The notes under the pieces are model-generated. The model was not told where the DNA came from and made no database searches. It was given only the letters and a program-made list of their open reading frames with translations. Both the position numbers and the translations under genes were made by a program. DNA of 64,000 nucleotides from Diplosphaera chodatii (lineage: Eukaryota > Chlorophyta > Trebouxiophyceae > Prasiolales > Stichococcaceae), in contig JAALGY010000023.1 of the NCBI GenBank assembly GCA_032358165.1, positions 186,001 through 250,000 of the forward strand, read 5' to 3'. This document shows positions 24,246 through 36,500 of the stretch, piece by piece (positions within the stretch are counted from its first letter, which is position 1; each line of letters opens with the position of its first letter).

Positions 24246-27200
24246 TTATGACACTGCCTTCAGTCCTGCTGCGCCTCCGTCTTGCGCTGCAGCGGCGACA
24301 TGCGCCGTGCCGTGGGGGCGCCGCTCTCGTTCACCCCCCTGCGTGCGGGACTCCCATCCGCACTGGCCGCCAGCTCCCTGTAGCAGGCAGCAGTCTGTGT
24401 CATCTTCGTCCCCGAGTGAACATGATGGGCGGCACTCGGTGAATCGCAAGCAGCTGCCGGGCGTCACGCTGCTGAAGCCGTGAAGCCCCCAGTACATGTT
24501 CCAGCACGCAGCCGGATTGGGGTGGGTCGACCCTCACCGCAGCGACTGGGCGCCGATCATCTCGCTGATGGCGGTGAGGTTGCCGCTCCAGCTGGCGCGG
24601 TGCACCCCCGGCCGGCCCCCGGTATTCAGCACCTACATGGCAGTTCACATTGTGTAAGCAATCATATAACAGACGACAGGTGCAATAGAGAAGAGGGCGC
24701 CAGTGCACGGGGTGCTGTCTTCGGTTGAATAGTCAAGCCAATGCAGCCTGCAGTGGGATGGCGGAAGCTCACCCGCTGCACGGGCGACACCAGCTGCGGC
24801 TGCAGCGCCGATGGCAGCTGCGTCGGCGAGGTGCTGGTGTCAACCATCGCAGCGCTGCGGCCGTACAGCTCCGCGAGCTTCTCAATGCTGCTCCTGCTGG
24901 ACACGCAGGCGGACGTCGCGGCGCCCTCAACGGCGGCCGCCAGCGCCCGCTGCTGCTGCGTGTCGGCCTGCATTCACATCTCAGAAGGGGGTCAGGCCGG
25001 TGCCAGAGCAGTGTCATTAGCACCAGCAGGTACCCTACCTACGGCAGCAGAGCACACCAGCACGCTGCGCTGCCCAGCGCAGGGGCTGCCCCTCGCTGCG
25101 GCGACGGTCTTGGGTGCTGTGATTTGGCCGGCGGGCATGCTGGAAGCAGGAAGGGCCATAGTGACTCACCGGGCCCTCGTCCGACCGGGTGGTGGCGCCG
25201 CTGAGGCTGCGGCTGAGCGGCCCCGCCTGCATCAGCCGCCGCATCTGCACGCGGCATTGGGCACCGTCAGCAGCCCGAAACTATTTCCGAGTGGGCATAT
25301 CCCAGGGCCGCACGCCGTGCACCGCCTCAGCAGCGTCATGCTGATGACAGCCTTCTGGAAACTGGTGCAGCCGGCCAGGTGACGAGTTTTTGCCGGCCAG
25401 GATTCAATGTCCCTGCTACCGCACTCCCCAGACGTCTGACCTCAACATCTTACCCCAATAACAATCTAGGGCATGCCGATATATGGACGTGGACTCATAT
25501 ACAGATATGTTATGTGTACCGATGCGTACCGTGTCGGTGGACATGGCGCTGGCGGTCGAGGCCGAGGCGCGGCGGATGCTGCCGCGGGCCCGTCCTCCCG
25601 GTGGCAAGATCGGCACCGGCGGCAGCACCTCGCCACCGCTCCTGCACACCCATTGCTCACGTGTTGAAGCATGTCAGGGCTAAAGGGCTGCTGGTTCATG
25701 CCTCATGAGTTCAGCCACACGGTCCGTCCAATGATTATTTGGTTTGCACGAGGCCGCCAGCATGGCATCTGGGGGGCCAATACACCAGAAAGGGTCAGCA
25801 ATGTCGACAATGCGGATGCCTGCGCTATCAAGTGTGGCTACCGCTGCTTGTGCGCAGGCAGGTGTGCATGCAATGGGCGTCAATGTTGGTCGCCGACAGT
25901 GTGCAAGGTAGCCAAGCTGTGGATGCGCAAGCGAACACTCCCAAACAATTCGAGAGCCGCACCTGGTGCGGATGCTGCCGTCCCCGTAGTCGTTGCTGCT
26001 GATGGTGCGCAGGCTGGACGTCCGCAGGCCCTCGTGGTGCGGGGCGTCCAGGCCCAGGGGGGACGGGCTGCTGGCCGCGGCGGCCACCGCCATGCGCCGC
26101 AGCTCCGCCGCCCCCAGCGCCGATGGCCGCCGCACGCTCTTGCTGGCCATCTCGGTCTGGCTGGACACAATCACCTGGCGGACAGAGCAACAACACCTCG
26201 TTCAGTAGTTGCCACCCACGCATAAACCTTAATCTATGCTGGATTGTGCAGGCGCATACGCCGGCTGTGGTTTGTGTCATATCCATAAAGACCTGGGAGC
26301 CTGAGAAGGCACACGTAGCACCCTTGTATGAAGCAAGCCAGGATGAGGCTGCCGATCATGTGTCAGGGTTTTGGGGTGGCAGCACCTTCACCTCTGCGGG
26401 GTCTGCCAGCCGTTCGCCCTTTGCATTGGTGCGTGGGCTGCCCCCAGCGCCGCCGCCCCCGCCGCCGCCGCCGCTGCTGCCGTACATGTCGTGCATCGGC
26501 AGCATCGTGAAGCCGGCCGTGCTGGGGCCCGGCCAGGCGCCAATCTGCTTGCATTGCAAATGCCAGTGTCTTATCTTGACGGCGATCTCACTTGCACAAC
26601 CATGTCTTGGCAACACAAGGTAAGTCCATCGACAGTTGTACAGCTTGTGCAGTGCATTCTTCTCAACAGAAGCATATGCAGCAGGGCTTGGCTGCGGACC
26701 CACCTTCTGGGACAGCGCGACGGCCAGGACGGCAAACACCGCGACGGCGCCCAGCGGCGCGGCAAACGCCATGAGGTAGTGCCCGGCGCTGTGCCCCGCC
26801 TGGGGCGCCGGCTGCAGGCCCAGCGCCTTCTGGACGCGCTGCCCGGCGCTCGGCCGCTTGATCGTGAACTCTGCAGAAGCCGCGGGCAGGCAGCCTCTCA
26901 GCATAAGCTTGCAAGGCCAGGACAGCGGGTCACAGCAGGGTCACACACACCACATGCTGCCTGTCGAACGGGCATACATGCAAGATTAAGCGGTGGCAGC
27001 AGTCTTGAGAGCACATGTAATGTTGTGTGTTAGTCATCGCCGCCGCCGGCGGACAAGGCGTCTCAATTAAACAAAAGGTCTGTTGTGAAGGTGCACTTCA
27101 AGGAGCAGTGCTCACCGCCGAGGCTGGGGTCCAGGTGCATGGTGGTGGCCTCTCCGACTGCGTTGCGGCCCGCCTGCGCGTACGCCGCCTGCGAGGCCAC

Positions 27201-30200
27201 GCGCTCCAGGGACTCTGACACCTGAGAGATCTGCAGAGACACCGCAGCAGTTGTCAGCCAGGCCCAGCTGTCTTCTGTGGGTGCCGCAAGAACTATGGCA
27301 GTGCACAGTTTGCTCTCTTCGAGAGCCCTCAGATATGCAATTCCAACCCTGCTGATATCTATCACTCCTTCTCCATGGTGCTAAGCCTATCTGAGCACTA
27401 GAACCGACACCTCACCGTCTTAGCCGCCGCCAGGATGTCGTGAGCAGCGCGGCTGGTCTGCTCGGCGGCCAGCGCGCTGCCGGCGGCCTGAACGACGGCC
27501 GCGTCATCGCTGGGCTGCCTCACGTAGCTGCTGCTGCTGCTGCTGTCGTCTTCGAGCTCGGGCAGGCGCACGTCCGCCAGCTGCGTGTGCTGCGGCTGCA
27601 CCACCTCCACGCCTGCACCGCAAAGCATGCTGTTACTAACAGATGTAGACTCTGGGTACTATGGCGCGATTCTTTGTGCACCAACGCAGAAGGCTCAGCA
27701 GTCAGCGCTACAAGGGTTGCCTCTCTGACTGTCATCGAGTGCGCTGCTCTGATACCGCACCCCTCCTACGGCTGAGGCACCCACTGCTGTACTGTGACAT
27801 TGTCAATCGATAGCACATCTGTATATGCACTCTGCAACTAAACGATCTGCAAGATGTTGCGCAGCTACGCACTGGGGTGGTGCACGATGAGCTTGTGCAG
27901 GCGGCTGGCGCGGCCGCGGGCCACCTCCGCCACGTACACCGCCAGGCTGCGGGAGCCGCCCAGGGTGGCGGCCACCGGCGCCGCGCTCAGCGCGATGTCG
28001 TGCGGCGAGTGCACCCCGGCCAGCTCCCACGAGTCCAGCACCCCCGAGCCTGGGGAAACAGTCACCAAAACCGTTCAGCCTCATGCTTTCGCGTGGCCTG
28101 GAAGGCTGGTGCTTTGGCTGCTGTGGGCTGACATAGTCGCAATACCTCCAGTGGAGGAACACACATGAGGCTGCCCCATGCCGAGTGTCTGCAGCACAGG
28201 ACCCCTATTGGAAGGCGGTTGGGAACCAGGCGCCTCGGATCCACAGCAGGCCGGTCCACAGCACAGTCAGGAATCCACAGAGGCCGTCAGCCACAGCAGC
28301 TCGGCTCAGTTTTGACTTGGTGCCATCCAGGAAGCCGTCACCTGCGGCGGCGTCGGGGGTGGTGTCCAGGTGCACGAGCATGGCGGACTGGGAGGAGGCG
28401 TCCCACGTCAGCGCCAGCAGCGTGCCGTAGGGCCCCGCCGTGATCGCCTGCACCGGGCCGTACGTGCTCAGGTCCCAGCTGTACGCCAGCTCGCCTGCGG
28501 TGGATCGGGAAGAAAAACGCTTGGGGGTGCCAGAGTGGCGCATCAGGAGCAGTGTCTGCTGACCCACGTGCCTGCCGATGCATCGTGTACTCTCCTGGTA
28601 GCAGGCGTACAAGTGGTCAGCAAATGCCATGTGACGATGCTTTTTGTGTCGATGAGTGATCCGGCTTTGATGCTTGGATGAAGTAGCAACAGGCAGTTCC
28701 TCCGCAATGCAGCACACCTGCAAAGTCGCCGTCAATGTTGAAGCGGCGGACGGCGGCGGCGCCACGGTCCGCCACGTACAGAGCGTTGGCACAGGTGTCG
28801 AGTGCAAGGCTGTGCGGCACCTGCAGCTTGCCCTGCAGCAGAACTTGCACACATCTCAGCAATGCAGCATTTTTATGCCCTGCGCCCTGAAACGGCCACA
28901 TTGCCAGCCGCAGCATGATCTCATGCTGCAGCAAAACGGGGAGCTTTGACCATGCGTTCGTCATGGCACACGCACCCGAGGCAGCGCAATCTGCTGCACG
29001 AAGCTGCCGTCGCCCGAGAAGTGCATGACGCGAGTGTTGCAGTAGCCGTCCGCGATGAAGACGTCCCCGTCATTGGACACAGCCACCTGCACAATGCCAC
29101 CGTACGCTCCAGCCAAGTGTGCTGCTGCTTCATGTGTGCTGCTCAGCAGCGGCACAGCTACTGCAGGTGTGCACACATGCTGTGGCAGCAATCGTATTGC
29201 AGTTACGATGGTTGTGCAAAACGGTGCAAGTACGATGTTAACACACTAGACAGAAGACGCACGGCCGTGGGCTTGCAGAAGCGCTTGGTGTCGTGCCCTG
29301 GCTTGCCGCGCAGCCCGATCGTCAGCAGCTCCTCACCCTCCATGCTGTACTTGATCACCTGCAGGGCACAGGACCCACGTGAGCACCGCTTTTCTCTGCA
29401 GACCTCCATGGTTCAGGCGTCATCAGCTTGCGGAACACGCCTGCCAAGGTGTTTCGGGTAACACTACACAGGGCATGCTGGTCAAGGCGTTTCGGGCAAC
29501 CTTACACGGGACATGCTGAACCCCAGATGGCGTTGGCAAACACTGCTTGTAATGTCACCGAGTGTACATGAGTAGGAGTTGTCAAGCTCAGTAAACCTTT
29601 GACTCCACAAATTAGGACCTGGTGGCGGCCGACGTCGGTGACCCAGACCGCCTCGCTGCGGGCGTCCACCGCGATGCCGTGGGGCATGACCAGCTGCCCG
29701 TCGCCCCAGGCGCGCACCACCTCCCCGGTGTCCTGCAGGGGCCACCCACGTACTGTCGTCAGCTGTGGAGGCTTGCAGGTGCGGCACTACCATATTGTAG
29801 TGTGGGTTACAGCACACTTGATGTGCACAAGCCAAGTTGAGCAGAATGCTAGCGCGACTGAGAGCAGTTCAGATTGCAGGATTGCAGGGCATTCAAGATG
29901 CAGCTGCAGCTGTCATTGCTGCTGACTATGGCTCCTGCTGCCAGCCTCAGCTTGTGACAGGCCCCTGGTCGACACCCTTGCCACCTCCCCAGTCGCAGAG
30001 TCGTGCAGGAGCACCTGCTTGAGCTGCAGCACGGCGGGGCCGCGGATGGGGGAGGGGTCGGTGATGTGCTCCGCGCGGCCCCCCGAGAAGAAGGTCGCCC
30101 GGTCCCACGGCTTGCCGCCCCGGTGCAGCACCCACACCGTGTCGCCGTGCCCCTTGGCCACGCCTGCAGGGGATCCAGGCTTGTGGTGAAATAGAAACAT

Positions 30201-32601
30201 GCCAAGTTCAATATATATAGTGCTGACTGTAATGGAATAGCCCAGCGCATGCTGCCTGCCAAAATTTATGGGCTGCAGCAGGGGGCAGACGTTGGCATTT
30301 CGGTGGCTGTGACTGGCAGGTCGAAAGTCAGGGCATCTTTCCCGAGCTGCACGATAGCAGCGGACGGTGATGCACCTGAGATCTGGCCGGTGACGGAGCC
30401 GTCGTTCTGGCCGCGGCCCAGGGGCGGGGGCGGGCGCCACAGGTGGGGCCCCGCCGCCGTCAGCGCCGCGCCCTCTGGTATGCCGCCGGGCCCCTCGGGC
30501 CGGACGTGCACCTTGTCGTTGCCGCACACCTGCGCGCATGCGGTTGACCATCGTGAGAGGGCCTTGGGAGGGGAAGGTGCCAGTGGGTTGTCAGGCAGCG
30601 ATCGCCATGTCTGTGGGTCAGTGGTATGGTACTGTGGCCGATGCACTTTGGTTCCCGTAACTCTGCATCTTGACCATGCATGACTGATATTGCCCCTGGA
30701 TGCGGCTAGTAGCCTGTGCAGTGCTGCTGCAGGGGGCCGCACCATGAAGTAGGGCGTCTCCGAGTACACCATCATGAACATGTTGCACATCTCCTGTGCG
30801 GTGTCCGGCCCCGCCAGCGTGTCCGCCTGCAGCATTGGGACCACCTATCATGAGGCAGCCGGCTGTGCTGTGGAGATGATGCAGTCGTATCAGGTAACAC
30901 GGTGACTGAGGGCTTCTTGGCAACGATAGCTGCCTTCTGCCACTGCGCAGCATGCGTCAGGGCAGCATGCCACAGGCCGAGTTTCCACCTCGATGGTGGT
31001 ACGACCGCACGAGATGCACCACAGCGGCTGCTGACCCATGCATCTGCCGTCTACCGGCACGAACAGCACTGCTGTCCACAGCGACCTCGCCAACAAGCGA
31101 CGCGCACCGTGCGGGAGGTGGAGTCGAAGTCGCAGGTGGTGGTCAGCTTGTCGCCCGGCTGCAGCGTCAGCGCCTTTTGGCCGACGGGCGAGAAGCCCTG
31201 CCCCCGCCGCGGGTCCCCTTCTGCGACCCGAGCCCGCCCCGAGGCCGTCTGCCGCTCCATCCACACCGACCTGCGGCACCGAGGCTGTTCGGTGGGCTCT
31301 GATCAGCGGTGTCTGAACGGTGGCTGCGACCGATTGTTTACCTGTCCTGCGCCGGTACTTGTTCTGCCACTGACCAGGTGCGAGTGCACGCCACAAAAAG
31401 CATACTACTTCCACTTCCACCCTGCATGTCTGCTGCCGTGCGCGTCATGCAATAGAAGCACCCATGACAAAGCACGCCACAGTGCCATTCAGCAGCACAC
31501 ACGTCTTCCCGCACCCAGATTTTGAACTGCTGCCACAGCACATCAGCGGTGCGCACCTGCCCAGCTCGTGGGTGTGCACGCGGAAGGCCAGGGCGTGCAG
31601 CGGCTCGAAGCCGGCGTAGCAGCAGGAGGCGGCAACCAGGTGGCTGGGCTTCCCGGGCGGAACTGCGAAGCGGCTGGCGAAGGTCAGCATGCCGGCCGCG
31701 TTGCGCGTCGGCCGCGGCGACAGCGCCATGCTGAAGCCTGGAGCGTCCGCCGCGGGGCGCCCCTTCTCGTAGTGCACCTGCAGTGGCAAGGCAGCTGGCT
31801 CTCAGAGTAGGTCGACGTGCGCAGCGATCCGAGCAGAAGGAGTTCCCATCAGTCCAGCAGGGAGCGAACGCCACACGGCGAAAGTCAGCTACAAAAGGCC
31901 TATAGCTGCTCTGTGTCGGTACATGCAGCAGGTCGTGACACCATCCCACCTGCAGAACAACGTGCTGGATGCCGGTGCCGGCGCCAACCGAAAATGAGAC
32001 GCCTTTCGGCAGCGCCACTGCCGGCGCCTCAGCTGACCAGCCCGTCAGGATCGCCTCCCGCCCCAGTCCGCACGGTGACCGCATGTAGCAGGACCAGACC
32101 CGGCCCGTCTCCGCCGGCACCTTGCAGCCTGGGTGGGCACGGCAAAGCATATGTGCCATGCAGACTGGCTGTGCAACGGTGCTTCAGTCAGCGGTACGCA
32201 TTGTCATGCCACTCCAACATCGTTGAAAGGTCGACATATGGCATTGCAGTGGATTTTTCATCCGAACAACTCATAAGATGTCGTTGGAGGGCGTCAGAAG
32301 CAGGGCAGCTCTCACCGTAGAGCATCATGCTGGTGACAGCCTCTGAGTGGGCCAGAGCCTCAAAGGCTGTCACGTGCAGCGTGTCAGCGGGGAGCTCCAC
32401 AGAGGTGCACAAGTAGGCGTCCGCCTTGTCCTCGCCGTCCAGCGGCGCCTCAGGCAGCGCCACGGCCAGCGTTGTGTGCGTGGCGTCGAAGGATGCGCTG
32501 GGGGCCGAGGTCGTGTCTCCGCCCTGGCAGCTCGCCAGGCCCAGCAGCGCCAGCAGTAAAGCGCATGATACAGCTGTCTGAGATGTTGCTGGCCGTGCCA
32601 T
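24246..32601 (-). CDS. PAM: Bifunctional peptidylglycine alpha-amidating monooxygenase (PHM-PAL), membrane-anchored
   Basis: PAM amidates peptide C-termini in the secretory pathway: the copper PHM domain hydroxylates a terminal glycine and the PAL domain cleaves it. Exons: 32316-32601, 31950-32128, 31557-31777, 31108-31270, 30743-30826, 30376-30529, 29985-30163, 29619-29732, 29263-29358, 28976-29086, 28718-28832, 28342-28494, 27873-28049, 27416-27612, 27116-27230, 26704-26870, 26392-26544, 25963-26174, 25530-25641, 25170-25244, 24773-24967, 24538-24632, 24246-24471; 1192 residues. Signal peptide 1-27; PHM about 55-340 (His157 in LQVHY, His223/His225 in HTHELG, Met296 in EMCNMF); PAL about 363-680 (Arg377, His440, Tyr507, His536, Arg552, His635-Asp636 in family positions); membrane span about 812-835; tail of about 355 residues, rich in Ser, Gly and Ala. 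The usual His-His copper pair before MLLFGC is Thr90-Ser91 here. PAM exists in green algae and animals but not land plants. Confidence 0.88.
29443..29518 (-). repeat. 38-base tandem duplication in a PAM intron
   Basis: Segments 29443-29480 and 29481-29518 are near-identical, directly adjacent copies (shared cores CAAGG, GTTTCGGG and ACATGCTG or GCATGCTG). Both lie in the intron between the exons ending 29619 and starting 29358, so the protein is unaffected. Confidence 0.75.
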
Positions 32602-33535
32602 GCTGGCTTTCCCCGCTGTTGGGCTTAACAAGCAGCAGGTTCCGCCACAAACCCCAGTTAGCAGCGCGGTCTGAACGCAGGCGCTGCTCTGCAGCCCATG
32701 TTCCTTAGCGTAAGCTGGCTCTGAGCTGCAGTTTGAGTGAGCCTGGTGCGCTCCTGTGTGGCTCTGCTGCACCCGCCGGTATAGCTGGATGTAGCCAGGT
32801 CGTCAGCAGGCGTCCGTATATGGGGAACATGCAACCCAAAAGTGTCCTTGACCAAGCTGTGGCGCTACACCTTGTCCTGTGGCCTTCTCCGAGGCTCAAA
32901 GGCGGCTGCTTTGTCCCGGGGTCGAAGTTGTGGGCTGCGAAATAGTCGGCGCCGTACCGCATAGTGCAGGGCAACAGATCCTTGCGCAGCCCGTACAGCA
33001 GCATTTCCCACCCTGGACCATAGCGGCAACTGAACAGTTTGTGCCACTTCCACTTGTATGATACCACCTGCTTCCAGTTGTATGACCCAGCGACTTCCGT
33101 ATCAAACTGCATGTTGGTTCGATTGGACGCTCAAAACAGAGCACCTCTACCTGGACCTGAGCAGTATGCAGTTCACCGCCAAACTCATACAGCAGCAAAG
33201 AGCAACAACCTTGAACCACAATACGCTTGCAACACTGCCGCAACTCAATCACGCAGAAGCACCGAGACAGCGAAATGTCCTTTCAAGTGAAGAAATCTGT
33301 ATCTACAGCCAAAGTCCAGCCTGCATTCCTATGCGCTGTCCAAAACAGATGCTGTTTACTGCTGCTCTTGCTGTTGTCCCTGCTGTGCTAACCCGAAAAG
33401 ACGGTTCACTAGTCACTGCTAGGAGGCTGCCACGTCATACCTGCTCTCAGCGGTACATGTTTACCAGCTGTGAGTCGCCAGTTGACATCTGCATTACTTC
33501 CACAGTGAAAGTTGCAACTGCGCCATGCCATCTAT
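32602..33535. other. Intergenic region upstream of PAM and downstream of the CBP60-like gene
   Basis: About 0.93 kb between two minus-strand genes in head-to-tail order. It should hold the PAM promoter and leader and the 3' end of the CBP60-like transcript. A 135-codon open frame at 32705-33112 (minus) shows no recognisable domain and is probably chance or leader sequence. No RNA gene or repeat stands out. Confidence 0.45.
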
Positions 33536-36500
33536 TCAGCTAGTGCCGGCGCCGCCACCTTCGGCAGACATAGGCTGGGCGCCGCTGCCAGCAGGATATG
33601 CAGCGGCTGCCTGCTGCTGCTGCCGCTGTCCATCGGACGCCGGCTCCTGTGCCTTGACCGCTGAGCCGGGCGGCCCACCCTGGGGTGCCATGTCCGCAGC
33701 GCCGCCGCTGTTGATCCGCACAGCATTGCCGGTGTCGCGGCACCCCTGCCGCATTCCCAGCAGCTGCTCCACCGGCGACAGCTCCGGCGATGCCTTCCCA
33801 CCCTGAACCACCACACATGAGTGTGATATCGCTGAGGTTGCACACCCCAGATCATGCTGTGTCATACCATGCACAGCACTTTTCCATGATCCTAAAGGAG
33901 ACGGCCTGGCAAAGGATTTTCGGAACAGGGTGGGTTACTGACAGCCACGCACCTGCTGCAGCTGCGGTGGGGGGGCGACGCCGCCGCCGCTCTGTGGCCG
34001 CGCCGGCAGCAGCGGTCCGCTGGACCGGCGCCCGATGTCAAGCTGCACCTCTGGCTTCGCCTGCAGCGCATTGTGTGAGGGTGCATGAGCGACACGGGCT
34101 CCCTCACCATGTGTGCACAGCTTGCTGCAGCTGCTGTGGAGCCACACAGGATTGTGCAGCGCGTCTGCCATCCCTGCGACCAACATTGCAGCAAAGGTCA
34201 GCGCCATGTGTCACCTGCTGCTGCTGCAACGGCTCAGCATGCAGCAGCGGCGGCGCTGTGATCGGCGGCGGCGACGGCTGCGGCTGCGGGGCTAGGTTTG
34301 CCTCAAAGCCCGGTGGCCCGCCTGGAGCAGGGCCCAGGGGAGCACCCCCGCCGCCGCCAAACTGCTGCTGATGGTGGAGCTGCTGTTGCTGCTGTTGCTG
34401 CTGGTGCTGCGTCAGGCTATCGCGCGCGAAGCCGAAGTTGCCGAGCGTGGCCCCGACTAAACCCTGCCCCAGGCCCTGGCCACCCATCATGCCCAGGCCC
34501 AGGCTCAGGCTGGGCAGGCTGCCGGGCAGGCCGCCGTTGCCGCCGCCAAACCCTGGCATGAGTACTGCTGATGTGGACTCCAGCCGCCGCCGCTTCGCTG
34601 CCTGCTCGTCCCCAGCTTCTGCATGACAGCAAAAGGCCATTGTGATTCGACGACCAGGGCAATAGGAGCGTCTGCAATCGGGCTTTGGCTTCAGCCAAGC
34701 TCGAAGGATGGCAAGTGTGACGTGCTTCTACGGGATGTATGCTCATGTACGACGCTCATAAGTTGAGTTCATCAGTGGTCCACACCTGCTGCCGACGCGC
34801 CGCCTGGGGGCTGCATGGCGCCCGGGAACGGGATGCCCTGCCGCTCCCACTCCGACATTGGCGGCAGGCTGCCAAGGCTGCCCACACTGCAGGGGGCGCA
34901 CAGCTGAAGCTCGTCAACAAAATAGCACAGGCTGTACTCGGGTGAGCAACCGTATATCGCTGCAGCTCGGATTCCTGGGAGGCCTTGCTGTAGCTGCATG
35001 GCTGCTGAATAATTGGCCGCAGGCTCAATGCTGCTGTAAGTCGCGGTATTGTGCTCGACAAACCTGCACTGGGGCATCGAATGGGGGGGCGAGCCGTTTG
35101 AAAAGGACTCAAAAGAATTGTTGGGTTTAGGGTCTGGGGCGCACCTGCCCAGCTTGAGCAGGTTGTTGAGGGACATGAGGGGCTGCAGCGCCAGGTTGCC
35201 GCCGGCGCCCATGTCCGACATCGACGCCAGCTGGGGCGGCGTCCAGGGGCCCAGGCTGCCCATGCGGTAGTTGTCGCTGCCGCTCAGTCGCTGGAAACCT
35301 GCGGTGCAGATAGGGTTTGGGGTTTAGGCGCTGGGACCCAGCTGCAGCACTGCAGATGTGTCACCTGAGTGTGGACGCTGCCAACTTATGCCTGCCGAAA
35401 GCCTCATGCCTGTGCTGCCTCAGCGGTGTACGAATATGCTGTGTTGGACGGCAGGCAGGCTGCGTAATCAGCGTGTGCATGCAGGCGCACCCAGCATGGG
35501 GTCGAAGCCGGGGGCAGCGGCGCCGTGGCCGTTGAACGGCACTTCGGTGGCGGTCTCGAAGGGGTTTGCTGGTGGTGCCGCGCCGCCGCCGCCAGTGCCG
35601 CCGCCGCCGCCGCCATCACCGCCACCGAAGCCCCCAAAGCCGCCAAAGGGGTTCGCTGGCTGCCCCATCGACGAGGGCATGCTGGCTGCTGTTGCCTGTG
35701 AAGTGACACACGTTTGTTGGTCCACGGCGATGCAGCAAATGTGTGTATCTGGTAGGCATGACATCCACCAGCAGCGGACCAAGTGCAGAACATCAGCCGA
35801 CCGTGGCAGCCAGGACATCAGATCGCATGCAATGTCTCTCCAATGCCTGAAATCAAGCACGCTCAGGGGGATGAAAAACATCGGCTGTGCCTTGCCACTA
35901 CACCCTCAAGTCTGACAGTCTTTCGCACCTGCAGGGAGGGACGGCGGGACGAATCGCGGTCCCGGGGGCCCAGTGATAGCGCTAGCGGGCGCTGCGGGCC
36001 ACCGCCGGCGCCCGCCCGCTGTGGAGGGGACCCACCATGCCGCCCAATGTGCAGGTCTGCGGCAGTCACGTTCAGCTTTGGGGGTTGCTGGGGTACTGGC
36101 AGTGCTGAACTGGAGCATGCTGTATAACATGCAGTCAGCTGGGTCAGCTGATACACTAAGATCAGTATGCTGGTCAGGCCTGAAGTCAAGGGACCGCATA
36201 CACACCTGTCTGGTCGGATCCGGCTGATGAGTGCTGCCGCGTGCCGAAGGTGCCGATGTCCAGCATCGCTGCGCCCGCCTCGTGGGGCTTCTCCCGGATC
36301 AACTCCATCTGCACGCAGTGACAGCCAAGCGTCAGCTGTGCAGTGCTAACCCCGCTGAGAAGAGTTGGACATGAGGCATGACTCCCCAGCCTCCTGCTGA
36401 CACGGCTCCGCACAGTCGTCTAGTAGCGCACCCCGCGCTGCCGGCCTGTCTTGCCGCCACCGACAGGCTTGCCGCCGCCGCCGCCGGCCACGCCGTGGCT

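Noticed and set aside
30205..30230. TATATATA run as a promoter
   Set aside because: It lies within a PAM intron with no gene starting nearby.
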